Assembly: GCF_947387555.1 (NCBI RefSeq)
Contig: NZ_CANDNZ010000005.1
Coordinates: 310,001 to 374,000 of the forward strand
Length of the DNA stretch: 64,000 nt
Origin: Thalassomonas sp. RHCl1
GTDB lineage: Bacteria > Pseudomonadota > Gammaproteobacteria > Enterobacterales > Alteromonadaceae
Direction: 5' to 3'
The notes under the pieces are model-generated. The model did no database searches. It had not been told where the DNA came from and saw only the letters and a program-made list of their open reading frames with translations. Shown here piece after piece: positions 55,187-63,509 of the stretch (the stretch's first letter is position 1; the number at the start of each line of letters is the position of its first letter). Position numbers and translations under genes: made by a program.

Positions 55187-55408
55187 ATGCTAGCGGAATA
55201 TTTCGAAGTAATTGAGGCGGTCGGCCTTAATTTATTCTTTGCTTTTATATTTATTTTCATCGGGTTATCTATCCATGATGTCATGAAAAAAAATAATGTG
55301 CCTAAGAATGGACGGTATGTCGTTTATTTTGTCTTATTTTTAGGTTGTGCAGGTTTTATCGCCAAAGGCGTTATCCAGTTTGTCTGGGAAAGTCAGGGCG
55401 TTGGCTAA
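55187..55408 (+). CDS. DUF2788 small membrane protein
   Basis: 73 residues. Two membrane helices (about 10-30 and 45-68) with the linker SIHDVMKKNNVPKNGRYVVYF, the conserved centre of DUF2788. Function unknown. It sits between ybfF and ybfE, a conserved position in Alteromonadales-type genomes. Confidence 0.85.
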   Translation: MLAEYFEVIEAVGLNLFFAFIFIFIGLSIHDVMKKNNVPKNGRYVVYFVLFLGCAGFIAKGVIQFVWESQGVG

Positions 55409-55418
55409 ATAAAGTAAT

Positions 55419-55700
55419 ATGGCAAAAGAAGCAACAGATTTAACCACTATTGATTTGTTCAGTGATGAAAAACGCCCGGGTCGTCCAAAAACGAACCCTC
55501 TCCCGCGTAATGTACAAATCAAGATCAACAAACGTAATCAAGTCAAACGTGACAGAAGTAATGGCTTAAAACGAGTTGAATTTAAAATTCATCACACTTT
55601 ATTTGAACAATTAGATCAACGGGCCAAAGCCGAGCAAATGAGCCGGGGCGAGTTGATTGAAGCGCTATTGATAAAGTCATTAGCGTCATCACAGAATTAA
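55419..55700 (+). CDS. ybfE: YbfE-like ribbon-helix-helix protein
   Basis: 93 residues. The basic stretch PGRPKTNPLPRNVQIKINKRNQVKRD is followed by a ribbon-helix-helix, LKRVEFKIHHTLFEQLDQRAKAEQMSRGELIEALL. It matches E. coli YbfE, a member of the LexA regulon. It lies 11 bases after the DUF2788 gene and 28 before the flavodoxin gene. I see no LexA box in the small gap. Confidence 0.88.
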   Translation: MAKEATDLTTIDLFSDEKRPGRPKTNPLPRNVQIKINKRNQVKRDRSNGLKRVEFKIHHTLFEQLDQRAKAEQMSRGELIEALLIKSLASSQN

Positions 55701-55728
55701 ATTTAATTGAGTAAAAGGTTAGAGTTTC

Positions 55729-56256
55729 ATGGCAATCGTAGGTTTGTTCTTCGGTAGTGATACCGGTAATACCGAAGCAGTTAGCAAAATGATCCAGAAA
55801 AAACTGGGTAAAAAAATGGTAGAAGTGAAGGATATTGCTAAAAGCACCAAGGAAGAAATAGCAGAATTCGATTTACTTATTCTAGGTATTCCTACCTGGT
55901 ACTATGGTGAAAACCAATGTGACTGGGATGACTTCCTGCCTGATTTAGAAGAAATTGACTTTACCGACAAATTAGTCGCCATCTTCGGCTTAGGTGATCA
56001 GGAAGATTACGCCGAATACTTCTGTGACGCCATGGGGCCGCTGCGTGATATCGTTGAAGCCAAAGGCGCCATCCTGGTAGGTCACTGGCCGACAGAAGGT
56101 TACGAATTTGAAGCTTCCAAAGGCTTGATTGACGACAATACCTTTATCGGCTTAACCATAGATGAAGATCGTCAGCCTGAATTAACCGAAGAGCGCGTTG
56201 ATAAGTGGGTAAAACAAATCTACGACGAAATGTGTTTAGCCGAGCTTGCCGACTAA
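55729..56256 (+). CDS. fldA: Flavodoxin FldA
   Basis: 175 residues, typical for the long-chain flavodoxin. FMN phosphate loop FFGSDTGNTEAVSKM, isoalloxazine loops GIPTWYYGENQCDWDDF and FGLGDQEDYAEYFCDAMG, then the long-chain insertion GHWPTEGYEFEASKGL. It carries electrons to radical-SAM and other enzymes in the cytoplasm. Conserved neighbour of ybfE. Confidence 0.96.
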   Translation: MAIVGLFFGSDTGNTEAVSKMIQKKLGKKMVEVKDIAKSTKEEIAEFDLLILGIPTWYYGENQCDWDDFLPDLEEIDFTDKLVAIFGLGDQEDYAEYFCDAMGPLRDIVEAKGAILVGHWPTEGYEFEASKGLIDDNTFIGLTIDEDRQPELTEERVDKWVKQIYDEMCLAELAD

Positions 56257-56296
56257 GGTTACTCCTCCCTGCGCCAGGCGCTTAAGGGAAAATAAG

Positions 56297-56329
56297 AAAA
56301 TCCGCTCGCTTTGGCCAGCGGATTTTTTT
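56297..56329 (+). terminator. fldA terminator
   Basis: AAAATCCGCT pairs with AGCGGATTTT, followed by T residues, 40 bases after the stop. Its position inside the nominal upstream extension of the next gene supports the later start for that gene. Confidence 0.88.
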
Positions 56330-56526
56330 ATGCCCGCCCGAAAAACAACCGCTGGCTTCTTTCTCTTTCTAAAACAAAACCTTTCAATTCACTGATTTTA
56401 CGAGCATCAAACCGAAACAAACCGGTTAAAAAACAGACGTTATCTCGTGTAATGTCAGGACATCGTACCAGAGTGATACCATCGGGGGATTCGACTTCTC
56501 ATACTAATAATATAAAAAGGAAATGG

Positions 56527-58572
56527 ATGTCAGTATCAGCACATAAACCTTTGCAACAGCAAAATGATATCTGCTATCAGATCAACAATACCTGGATTTA
56601 CAACAGCGCTACCCAGGTGGTCACCCGGGAAGGACAGGAAACCAAACTCAGGGCTAAAACCGCAGAAGTCCTCAACCTGCTGATACTGAGTCAGGGCAAT
56701 GTCGTCACCGCACAATACTTCTTTGACCATGTATGGTCCGGAAAGTATGTCGGCGAGAACGTACTGAAACAAAGCATCAAAGAACTGCGCAATTGCTTTG
56801 CCGATGACACTAAAACCTTGATCTATACCATCACCAAACAAGGTTATAAACTCTCGGCACACATTTGCCAATACCAGGAAGAAGCCAACTTCCCAAATCC
56901 GGCGCATAGTGAAAAGCAAGCAGCGGATGTACTTGCTGTCGATAAAAAAATAGCACCTGAGTCTGCTAAGCCACACAGCAACCAACGCCTGATCCCCTTT
57001 CCCCGGCAAAGCCCCTTTTCCGGGCAATTGCACATCTGCAAATCACGGAGAATCGCCTGGCTGCTGGTTGCCATCCTGATATATGCCTTGTTTTTGCTCT
57101 ACTCTAAGTTCAGCCAGCTACAGTCACAACAGCAGCATCAATCGCTGCGCTTAAAGTCACTGTCGGCGGAAAAGCAATTTTTCCAGGATACTGTCTTTCG
57201 CTATTACAATACCCCGCAAAACAATAAAACCCTGCTTAAGTCTGTACTGGATAAATCCCGGATACAGATAGCCGAATTTTCAGGCCCGGCCACCACCAAA
57301 CAAGGGATGCAACAGGCCCTGTACGAGCTCTATTATCTTGGCGGCTATTATAACGAAGCCAGGGTGATCATAGGGCGTATCGAGCAGCATACCGAGCAGG
57401 CTTATGGCAAACACTCTATCGAATATGTGGAAACAAAATTCACCACCATAGATACCTTGCTCAAACTGCACCGCCGACAGGAAGCCTACGATGTTGCCCG
57501 ACACACCCTGGAGCTGACGCAAAACTACCATCCGGATAATAAGTTGCTGCTGGCCAAAGCCCATTTGTTTGCCGGGCGCGGCTACCTCTATTGCATGGAG
57601 CCGTTTTGCGTGCGCCGGGAGAGCATGAACGACGGCGAACAGCATACCCGATTGGCCCTGGCCCTTTATCGGGAAGAATTGTCCAGCGATGCCATTGAAA
57701 TTGCCGATGCCCTTTACCTGCTCAACTGGTTTTTACTCGACGGCGAAGAAAAGATCACCCTGGTACAGGATGCCATCTATATCTATCAAGAAAAACTGGG
57801 CCGCCTGCATGAAAAAACTGCGGCAGCCATGGAAGAATTAGGCCGCATTCTGATTTTCTTCCACCAGGACTGGCAAAGGGGTGAGCAATATTTATTGGAC
57901 AGCTATCAAATCCGTAGCAAGTTATTCCCTAAAAACCACCCGAAAATGGCGGCAACCCATGGCAACCTGGGGGAGCATTATTTAATGATAGGCCAGTATC
58001 CCAAAGCCATTGAACATTTACAGACCGCACTGGAAGTCTCTAAACTCATTAACGGCGAAGGCAATGACAGCCACCTGGAATATATGATGTTCCTGGCACG
58101 GGCCCGCTTGTATAACCAGGAAACCCAGGCGGCCAAAAACATAGTCGCCAAGGCCTTTGAGATTATCGAAACCCATAAGATCACCCCGGCATTACTGATA
58201 GCGCGCGCACTGGAAGTCACCCGGCTAAGGGTCGAGCAGGCGCTGGGGAATAATATCCTTTCCCGGGATGAATTAGAGAGCAATATCGCCTCGGCAACCG
58301 GCAGTTACCGCGCTTCTGCTTCGGTGTTAAAACATGAATATCAAACCCGTTTACTGGGGGCTTATCCGGACAGGGGAAATGATGATTACCTCATGGACTT
58401 AAGGCTGATGCTTGAAAACATCAATCCCAAAAGCCGTTACCTGTACCGCAGTGATATTCATTTTTTGAAAAAGCGGGCTTTAGCCCAATGCGACAGACTC
58501 GGCAGAGAACTTTGCCGTCAGATAGAAATGGAATTTCAGCTGGCAAGTATCACCATGCCACCGGGTTTATAG
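56527..58572 (+). CDS. ToxR/CadC-like membrane transcription regulator with TPR domain
   Basis: 681 residues from MSVSAHKPLQQQNDI at 56527, preceded by AAAAAGG; the frame opens 72 codons earlier, across the fldA terminator, and that extension looks non-coding. An OmpR-type winged helix (about 15-110) reads TKLRAKTAEVLNLLILSQGNVVTAQYFFDHVWSGKYVGENVLKQSIKELR. One membrane helix lies at about 175-195. The periplasmic part contains tetratricopeptide-like repeats (GNLGEHYLMIGQYPKAIEHLQTALEVSK). Such regulators bind DNA from the membrane in response to periplasmic signals. Its nearest unassigned targets are the small secreted and GG-leader peptide genes downstream. Confidence 0.82.
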   Translation: MSVSAHKPLQQQNDICYQINNTWIYNSATQVVTREGQETKLRAKTAEVLNLLILSQGNVVTAQYFFDHVWSGKYVGENVLKQSIKELRNCFADDTKTLIYTITKQGYKLSAHICQYQEEANFPNPAHSEKQAADVLAVDKKIAPESAKPHSNQRLIPFPRQSPFSGQLHICKSRRIAWLLVAILIYALFLLYSKFSQLQSQQQHQSLRLKSLSAEKQFFQDTVFRYYNTPQNNKTLLKSVLDKSRIQIAEFSGPATTKQGMQQALYELYYLGGYYNEARVIIGRIEQHTEQAYGKHSIEYVETKFTTIDTLLKLHRRQEAYDVARHTLELTQNYHPDNKLLLAKAHLFAGRGYLYCMEPFCVRRESMNDGEQHTRLALALYREELSSDAIEIADALYLLNWFLLDGEEKITLVQDAIYIYQEKLGRLHEKTAAAMEELGRILIFFHQDWQRGEQYLLDSYQIRSKLFPKNHPKMAATHGNLGEHYLMIGQYPKAIEHLQTALEVSKLINGEGNDSHLEYMMFLARARLYNQETQAAKNIVAKAFEIIETHKITPALLIARALEVTRLRVEQALGNNILSRDELESNIASATGSYRASASVLKHEYQTRLLGAYPDRGNDDYLMDLRLMLENINPKSRYLYRSDIHFLKKRALAQCDRLGRELCRQIEMEFQLASITMPPGL

Positions 58573-58588
58573 TTTTTCGAATAAAAAA

Positions 58589-58612
58589 GGCTGATATCTT
58601 GTCATATCAGCC
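58589..58612. terminator. Terminator between regulator and small secreted protein
   Basis: GGCTGATAT and ATATCAGCC around a six-base loop, between convergent genes. Confidence 0.65.
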
Positions 58613-58627
58613 AAATAAATTCCCTAC

Positions 58628-58933
58628 CTAGATAGTACGTACGGCATTACCGTATAGGTTCATACAATCAAGTTTAAATGTCATATTACTGCTGGTAACC
58701 GTAACAGCTTTGCTGCCGCTCACCGGAACGCTCATAACATTGCCGCCGGCAATTAACCTGCACTCGTCTGCGCCATGCGAAAACCAGCGAAGTGTTACCT
58801 GCTCACCGACAACTAATGAGCCGCCGTTATAATAAAAACTACTGATACTAGGAGGATCGCCATCGTCTGGCATCTTCGCCCAACTAATTGACGTCCAACA
58901 CATAAGCAAAATCATGATAATTTTATTTTTCAT
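58628..58933 (-). CDS. Small secreted Ig-like protein
   Basis: 101 residues. Signal peptide about 1-19 (cleavage after SWA). The mature part is a single beta-sandwich-like domain (SISSFYYNGGSLVVGEQVTLRW, ADECRLIAGG, MTFKLDCMN) with two cysteines likely joined. No named family. It is the first of four small minus-strand genes in the 58.6-60.7 kb stretch. Confidence 0.6.
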   Translation of the reverse strand: MKNKIIMILLMCWTSISWAKMPDDGDPPSISSFYYNGGSLVVGEQVTLRWFSHGADECRLIAGGNVMSVPVSGSKAVTVTSSNMTFKLDCMNLYGNAVRTI

Positions 58934-59464
58934 TACTTCATCCTTCTAAAATTAATTATTAATACTGCGCTTCTTTATTTTCCCAGGACAAAAGCCAAAT
59001 AACTGATGCACCGAAAAGTAAAAAAGCAGCTAGAAACTTACCATAAGAACAAAGTACAAACCTGTGAAATTCAAAGACTTAAAGTTAATTTCACAAAAAT
59101 TTCATTGGTAAAATAACTGATAAAATTCTTACTATTGCCGTTATCGCCTTCCAGCAAAAATCAGCCAGATAAACAGAGGAAGTAACCTGTTATTTATTCA
59201 TAAGGCCTGCTTCAAGAATGATAACTTTCAGATAAAGCACTCGGACTAAATGCCGTTCATGTTCAGCATTTCCCATAGCGATCAGACATTAGTAATTAAA
59301 TTGAAAGCTCCCGATGTTATAGTTGCAAGAGAGGAAAAAGCTAAATGCAGATTTAAGAAATTAAGGTGGCTTTATGATAGGGGAAAATAATGGCGCTCGT
59401 CATCAGAGCTGAGAATCAAGAAGAAAGCTACCGCTCCTATAAGTAAAAACGAAGACTTAAAATG
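58934..59464. other. Intergenic region, gene-poor
   Basis: AT-rich, about 530 bases. The plus strand near 59340-59390 reads a short cryptic frame (KCRFKKLRWLYDRG) that may be a fragment. I support no gene here. Confidence 0.3.
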
Positions 59465-59490
59465 AAAAACACAGCCAAGGCTGTGTTTTT
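59465..59490. terminator. Terminator downstream of GG-leader peptides 1 and 2
   Basis: AAAAACACAGCC and GGCTGTGTTTTT with a two-base loop; A and T runs make it usable on both strands. Confidence 0.7.
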
Positions 59491-59681
59491 TATTAACTTT
59501 CATAGGGCTGATAACAGAGATCCCACTCTACTTAATCAAAGGAAAAGGCATTGCAAACAGTGACATATCTACTATTGCCCTCGCCAATAATACTGACATT
59601 CGCTATAGTCTCCAGTCAAAGTAAATTATGTGCATATCATGCATCAGCCCTTTTGAGCGTTATTTACCGGCAAAACATGCA

Positions 59682-59852
59682 TTAATTGCATTGTACCGTT
59701 GGGCAATTGATATCACCGCCCGTAGGACACATTCTGCAAGACTCTTTTTCAGTAAAAGCACCGCCGCCAACTTTGTGGGTGGCTTTATTGTCCAACTGAA
59801 CGGCTTTTTCAGATAAATTAATCAGTTTCTTTTTATTCAGTTTTAATTTCAT
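59682..59852 (-). CDS. Double-glycine-leader cysteine peptide 1
   Basis: 56 residues behind GGAAGAAAAC. Leader MKLKLNKKKLINLSEKAVQL, then DNKATHKVGGG. Cleavage after the double glycine would release about 26 residues with four cysteines: ESCRMCPTGGDINCPTVQCN at the end. It lies 36 bases downstream of peptide 2, so one transcript. The leader is nearly identical to peptides 2 and 3 while the cores differ, the pattern of a diversified exported peptide family. No exporter or modifying enzyme is nearby. Confidence 0.65.
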   Translation of the reverse strand: MKLKLNKKKLINLSEKAVQLDNKATHKVGGGAFTEKESCRMCPTGGDINCPTVQCN

Positions 59853-59888
59853 GTTTTCTTCCTTTTAATCAATACCCGGCTCAGCTTA

Positions 59889-60044
59889 TCACCAACAGAT
59901 CATTCTGCTTATTAAGTAATCTTTAGCCGTAGGGTCTGTCAATTCTCCCCCGCCTCCGGCAACCTTTTGAGTGGCTTTATTATCCAGGCGAGCCGCTTTT
60001 TCGGATAAGTTAACAAGTTTCTTTTTGTTTAGCTTTAATTTCAT
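59889..60044 (-). CDS. Double-glycine-leader peptide 2
   Basis: 51 residues behind GGAAGAAAA. Leader MKLKLNKKKLVNLSEKAARL, then DNKATQKVAGGGG; a GA-GG variant of the cleavage site. The core ELTDPTAKDYLISRMICW has only one cysteine and differs from its neighbours. First gene of the unit with peptide 1; the conserved upstream box starts 38 bases before its ATG. Confidence 0.6.
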   Translation of the reverse strand: MKLKLNKKKLVNLSEKAARLDNKATQKVAGGGGELTDPTAKDYLISRMICW

Positions 60045-60081
60045 TTTTCTTCCTTTAATCTACAACAAATACGTCCAAACC

Positions 60082-60138
60082 GGACAATGACAGTCTATGG
60101 GACCGAGCCCGGAAAAACTTGAAATCTCCCTGTAAAAA
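60082..60138 (-). promoter_or_regulatory. Conserved upstream box of peptide 2
   Basis: 57 bases closely matching 60778-60834 and placed at the same distance (38 bases) from the start codon. Shared parts include GGAC, AGTCTAT, CCGG, AAAAACTTGAA and ATCTCC-TGTAAAA in plus-strand notation. It is a promoter or 5' leader for co-regulation. Confidence 0.6.
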
Positions 60139-60385
60139 ACCTGAAATAACAGTAAATAAGAGCTGAAAAGCACAAAGTAGAGTAAATGTTCAACACAACA
60201 ACAATTAATAACGACTGGCAGGCACTATATGCTGTCAGAGCTTTTACTCATCATCTTTATATTGAAAAAACCAGCTTTCAGACGAAACGATTGAGGGATA
60301 TTCCGCTTTTATCAGCGATAAAACGCTTGTTCAGCAAATGAATAAAGGAGATTTCCTGCCATTTGCTCCCGAAATAGGAAAAGAA

Positions 60386-60407
60386 AAACGCAGCCAGGGC
60401 TGCGTTT
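60386..60407. terminator. Terminator downstream of peptide 3
   Basis: AAACGCAGCC and GGCTGCGTTT with a two-base loop. It resembles the terminator at 59465, as if the whole peptide unit had been duplicated. Confidence 0.65.
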
Positions 60408-60575
60408 ATTCAATGAGCTTCAATGTCGGTTTAATGCCTGCTTCCCCCTAGGATCAACTAGCGCTAAAGAAAATTTCACTACGGTATACCAATCTAGTCA
60501 TTGGCTATTGCCCTATCGAAAATATATGCTTTAGCTGAGCATGCCTTCGCCCGTCCGCTCATGTCTTGTCTGCAA

Positions 60576-60740
60576 TTACAGGCATAGTACTGTTTTACAA
60601 TTTCTATCCCCGCCCGTCAGGCAAGCGATTACTACCGATTCCTGGTTACCGCCGCCAACTTTTTGCGTCGCTTTATTATCCAGCTGATTAGCTTTCTCAG
60701 ATAAGTTAATCAGTTTCTTTTTATTCAGTTTTAATTTCAT
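60576..60740 (-). CDS. Double-glycine-leader cysteine peptide 3
   Basis: 54 residues behind GGAAGAAAAA. Leader MKLKLNKKKLINLSEKANQL, then DNKATQKVGGG. The predicted core reads NQESVVIACLTGGDRNCKTV and ends LCL, with three cysteines. The TGGD-x-NC stretch is shared with peptide 1, so these two are closest relatives. It has its own upstream box and terminator. Exported and possibly disulphide-bonded or modified; activity unknown. Confidence 0.65.
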   Translation of the reverse strand: MKLKLNKKKLINLSEKANQLDNKATQKVGGGNQESVVIACLTGGDRNCKTVLCL

Positions 60741-60777
60741 TTTTTCTTCCTTCATTACAATAGATTACGCCACAATT

Positions 60778-60834
60778 GGACGATAAAAGTCTATTCGCTC
60801 GTACCGGTAAAAACTTGAATATCTCCTGTAAAAT
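60778..60834 (-). promoter_or_regulatory. Conserved upstream box of peptide 3
   Basis: Second copy of the box at 60082-60138, at an identical spacing to the start codon. Confidence 0.6.
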
Positions 60835-60991
60835 GCATTAAAAAAACAACAAACAGCAATGAAAAAATTAAAACCGTTTAAAATACGCTCAAAAAAGACA
60901 TGAGCAGCGATCACTGAGGTTACCAAGAAAAGGAACAAGAGTAAGGCATGAACGGGGCTGTTACTACCAACCCCGTTTATAAAAACAAGGA

Positions 60992-62269
60992 TTAATGACG
61001 GGCGGCGTAGTCTTCCACCTGCTGCCATACACGAATAAGGTTACCGGAAAGGATCTTGACAATATCCTGCTCGCTGTAACCGCGTTTTAATAAACCGGCA
61101 ATTAAATTAGGATAAGTGGAAACATCTTTCAGCCCTACCGGCAAACTGTCACCGACACCGTCATAATCAGAGCCGATACCGACATGATCTATGCCTACCA
61201 GCTTCACCACATGGTCAAAGTGATCCAGCACATCATCTAAAGTAGCAAAGATAAAAGGCGTTTTCTTGCGGTATTCTTCCTGGAAAGCTTTAACTTCAGG
61301 GCTGTCCTGGGTCAGCTGATTAGCCGACATATAGGCTTCTCTGGCCTTTTTAAAGGCATTGTAGTTATCTATCGAGGGTTGGGAAATGAAAGTAGAGCCG
61401 AAATTAATCTGGATCACACCGCCATTTTTCGCCAGAGCCTTGATCATATCGTCATCCATATTGCGCTCAAACCCCGGGGTAAAGTGCCGTGCCGACGAGT
61501 GCGAGGCAATTACCGGCGCCTTGGAAATGGCCATCACCTGATAAAAGGCATCATCCGAAATATGAGAAACATCGACCATCACCCCAAGCTTATTCATTTC
61601 CGTTACCAGGGTTTTACCAAAATCGGTCAAGCCGCCGGCCGGACGTTCACTGTCATAAGAAGAGTCGGAAATATGGTTCGCTTTCGAATGTGTCAGGGTA
61701 ATATAGCGAATGCCGCGATCATAAAAGTGCTTTAAGTTCGCTAAATCCCCTTCAATCGGGCTGCCGTTTTCCATACCCAACGGGAGTGACATCACGCCAC
61801 GGGCAAAGTTTTGCTCCAACTCCCGGGTAGAGTATGCCAGGGCAAACTTGTTTGGGGCATCTTTTACCATGGCTTCAACCATATCAATCAACTTATCCGC
61901 CATCGCCTTACTGCCGCCGCTTGGCTCCAAAGCAGCCGGAATATAAATAGACATAAAAGGCGCATTAAGGCCGCCGTCAACGGCTCTTGGATAATCAAAA
62001 TCACCGTGCGCGGTATGCTCGCTGACATCTTCAAAGGCTTCTTCAAGACGGTAAGGCACATCAATATGGGTATCGGTGATCAGGTACTTCTTGGCAATCG
62101 CGCGGGCCTGCTCCATATGCGCCAACTTTGCCGAAGCTTGCTGATTTTTTGCCTCTGTACTGTGCTGACTTTGACAGCCGCTGAGGGTGAATGCCATTAC
62201 CGCAGAGGTCAACAGCACCTTACCGGCCAGGTGCTTACGTTTATTTTTAGATAAAGTTTTCATAGACAA
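60992..62269 (-). CDS. Membrane dipeptidase (M19 family) lipoprotein
   Basis: 425 residues. Lipobox FTLSGCQ near residues 28-34, so it is anchored in the cell envelope. The zinc-binding HxD is in ITDTHIDVPYRLEE. Further motifs are GMENGSPIEGDL with the metal-bridging Glu, YITLTHSKANHI, DVSHISDDAF, IASHSSARHF and DHVGIGSDYDG. These enzymes hydrolyse dipeptides, including some with D-residues. A second Met at position 3 is an equally good start. Monocistronic. Confidence 0.92.
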   Translation of the reverse strand: MSMKTLSKNKRKHLAGKVLLTSAVMAFTLSGCQSQHSTEAKNQQASAKLAHMEQARAIAKKYLITDTHIDVPYRLEEAFEDVSEHTAHGDFDYPRAVDGGLNAPFMSIYIPAALEPSGGSKAMADKLIDMVEAMVKDAPNKFALAYSTRELEQNFARGVMSLPLGMENGSPIEGDLANLKHFYDRGIRYITLTHSKANHISDSSYDSERPAGGLTDFGKTLVTEMNKLGVMVDVSHISDDAFYQVMAISKAPVIASHSSARHFTPGFERNMDDDMIKALAKNGGVIQINFGSTFISQPSIDNYNAFKKAREAYMSANQLTQDSPEVKAFQEEYRKKTPFIFATLDDVLDHFDHVVKLVGIDHVGIGSDYDGVGDSLPVGLKDVSTYPNLIAGLLKRGYSEQDIVKILSGNLIRVWQQVEDYAARH

Positions 62270-62646
62270 TAACTTAGATAATTTGAGTTGGCCTTACTTT
62301 GCCTTTATCCAACAGGAATGTCAAAAGCCCTGTTCCCCTGACGATAACAGGCTATGTTTGCGTTGACTGTTGCTGCCCGTAACAGCTCATCAATCTCTGT
62401 TTTTATTCATAAATTTCATAAAGTTGACATTTTCGTACTGCTATCAATACAGTGCAGGCAATTGACATCAACATTAAATGCCAACCCAGGGAGATTTTTC
62501 CGGTATTTTGTACTATCACTAACAGGTGAATTCCCCGTCAACGGAGGTGTTTAAAGAAGAGAACCAACAGATAAACCAAGCGCTGCCCCTAAGTGCGACC
62601 ACACTCAGAGACAGCTAACCACAACAGATAAACAGAGGTATCTATC
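62270..62646. other. 377-base divergent intergenic region
   Basis: It must hold the dipeptidase promoter (minus) and that of the 53-residue gene (plus). Two TTGACAT motifs (about 62423 and 62462) could be -35 boxes; I cannot assign -10 boxes. Confidence 0.35.
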
Positions 62647-62808
62647 ATGGCTAATCCTAATGATATGCCAGAGTTTCAATCGGTTAAAGCTTACCTAACA
62701 GAAAGTTTAACAGAAAATATACCAACCCCCACCGTCAGGCAGCCACCCGCAGCTTATGCCAGCAACTATACGCCGTTAACTAACAAGGGAGGAAGCTGTC
62801 ATGTCTGA
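62647..62808 (+). CDS. Small protein, 53 residues
   Basis: Opens MANPNDMPEFQSVKAYLTES, is proline- and threonine-rich in the middle (IPTPTVRQPPAAYA) and ends GGSCHV. It has AGAGGTATC upstream of ATG. Its end overlaps the start of the next gene by 8 bases, so the two are probably coupled. Unknown function. Confidence 0.5.
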   Translation: MANPNDMPEFQSVKAYLTESLTENIPTPTVRQPPAAYASNYTPLTNKGGSCHV

Positions 62809-63082
62809 ATCAAACCTACCACTCACGGAGGATGCAATCAAAAGGGAACAGCTGTCGAGCGATTTTGTCAACCTTGCTGACGACTTTAGCAAATTCAGCG
62901 AAGAATGCGCCTTCCTGTTCGATGCATTTGCAGCGGTTACCCGCGAGCCCGAATGCATCACGGAGCACACCAGTGAAGGTATCAGGCACCTGTGCTATTG
63001 GCTCAAATATCAGGTTATCGGCTATCGGGAGAAAATAGGCGAGATGCAAGCGTGCTGGAGAGTGCTTAACCGCAAGAAGTAA
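62801..63082 (+). CDS. Hypothetical helical protein, 93 residues
   Basis: Good ribosome site (GGGAGGAAGC). Predicted all-helical, acidic, with two cysteine sites and aromatic residues (CAFLFDAFAAVTREPE, HLCYWLKYQVIGY). No family recognised; the shape recalls small XAC0095/antitoxin-like helical proteins. Coupled to the 53-residue gene. Confidence 0.5.
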   Translation: MSESNLPLTEDAIKREQLSSDFVNLADDFSKFSEECAFLFDAFAAVTREPECITEHTSEGIRHLCYWLKYQVIGYREKIGEMQACWRVLNRKK

Positions 63083-63509
63083 TGTTAACTACGTAAGATT
63101 AAGTAAGGTTTAAACGGAGCAAAAGACGGGCGAGTCTACGGCGATAATAGTTTCAGCTATGTCAGTGACCCGCCCGATATTAAATGCAACCCTGATGTCC
63201 TGATAACCCCCGTATAGCTGAACTTTTCATACCCCAGTGAATAATTAACAGCAACACTAATTGCAAACAAAACCCGACAATAACATTTCCCTCCCGGCAT
63301 AAACTTGCCCCTTGCCACAAAAGTCAGGCAAAAAAACGGCAAAATATAGCCACAATTTCAAAAGATTTCAAAGGGTAAGCCGTCAGAAAGCCTTAAATAG
63401 CCGGATAAACGCTTTGGCCTGATTGTTGCCTTTCCTTTATATAACGTAAGTAACGTAAGTAACGTAAGCAAATAATAGGAACAGCAACAACTCCATCAGG
63501 ACAACGCTT
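63083..63509. other. 427-base intergenic region
   Basis: No gene supported. It contains the 9-base tandem repeat at 63442-63468 and should contain the promoter of the last gene. Confidence 0.35.
63442..63468. repeat. Three copies of TAACGTAAG
   Basis: Perfect 9-base direct repeats 41 bases before the last gene's start. They could be iterated regulator sites or simple slippage. Confidence 0.6.

Noticed and set aside
56311-56526. 72-codon N-terminal extension of the ToxR-like regulator
   Set aside because: It begins at a non-ATG codon inside the fldA terminator and its composition is unlike the protein. The ATG at 56527 has a ribosome site.
59340-59400. Transposase fragment on the plus strand
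   Set aside because: The frame KCRFKKLRWLYDRG is too short to assign to any family and has no terminal repeats.
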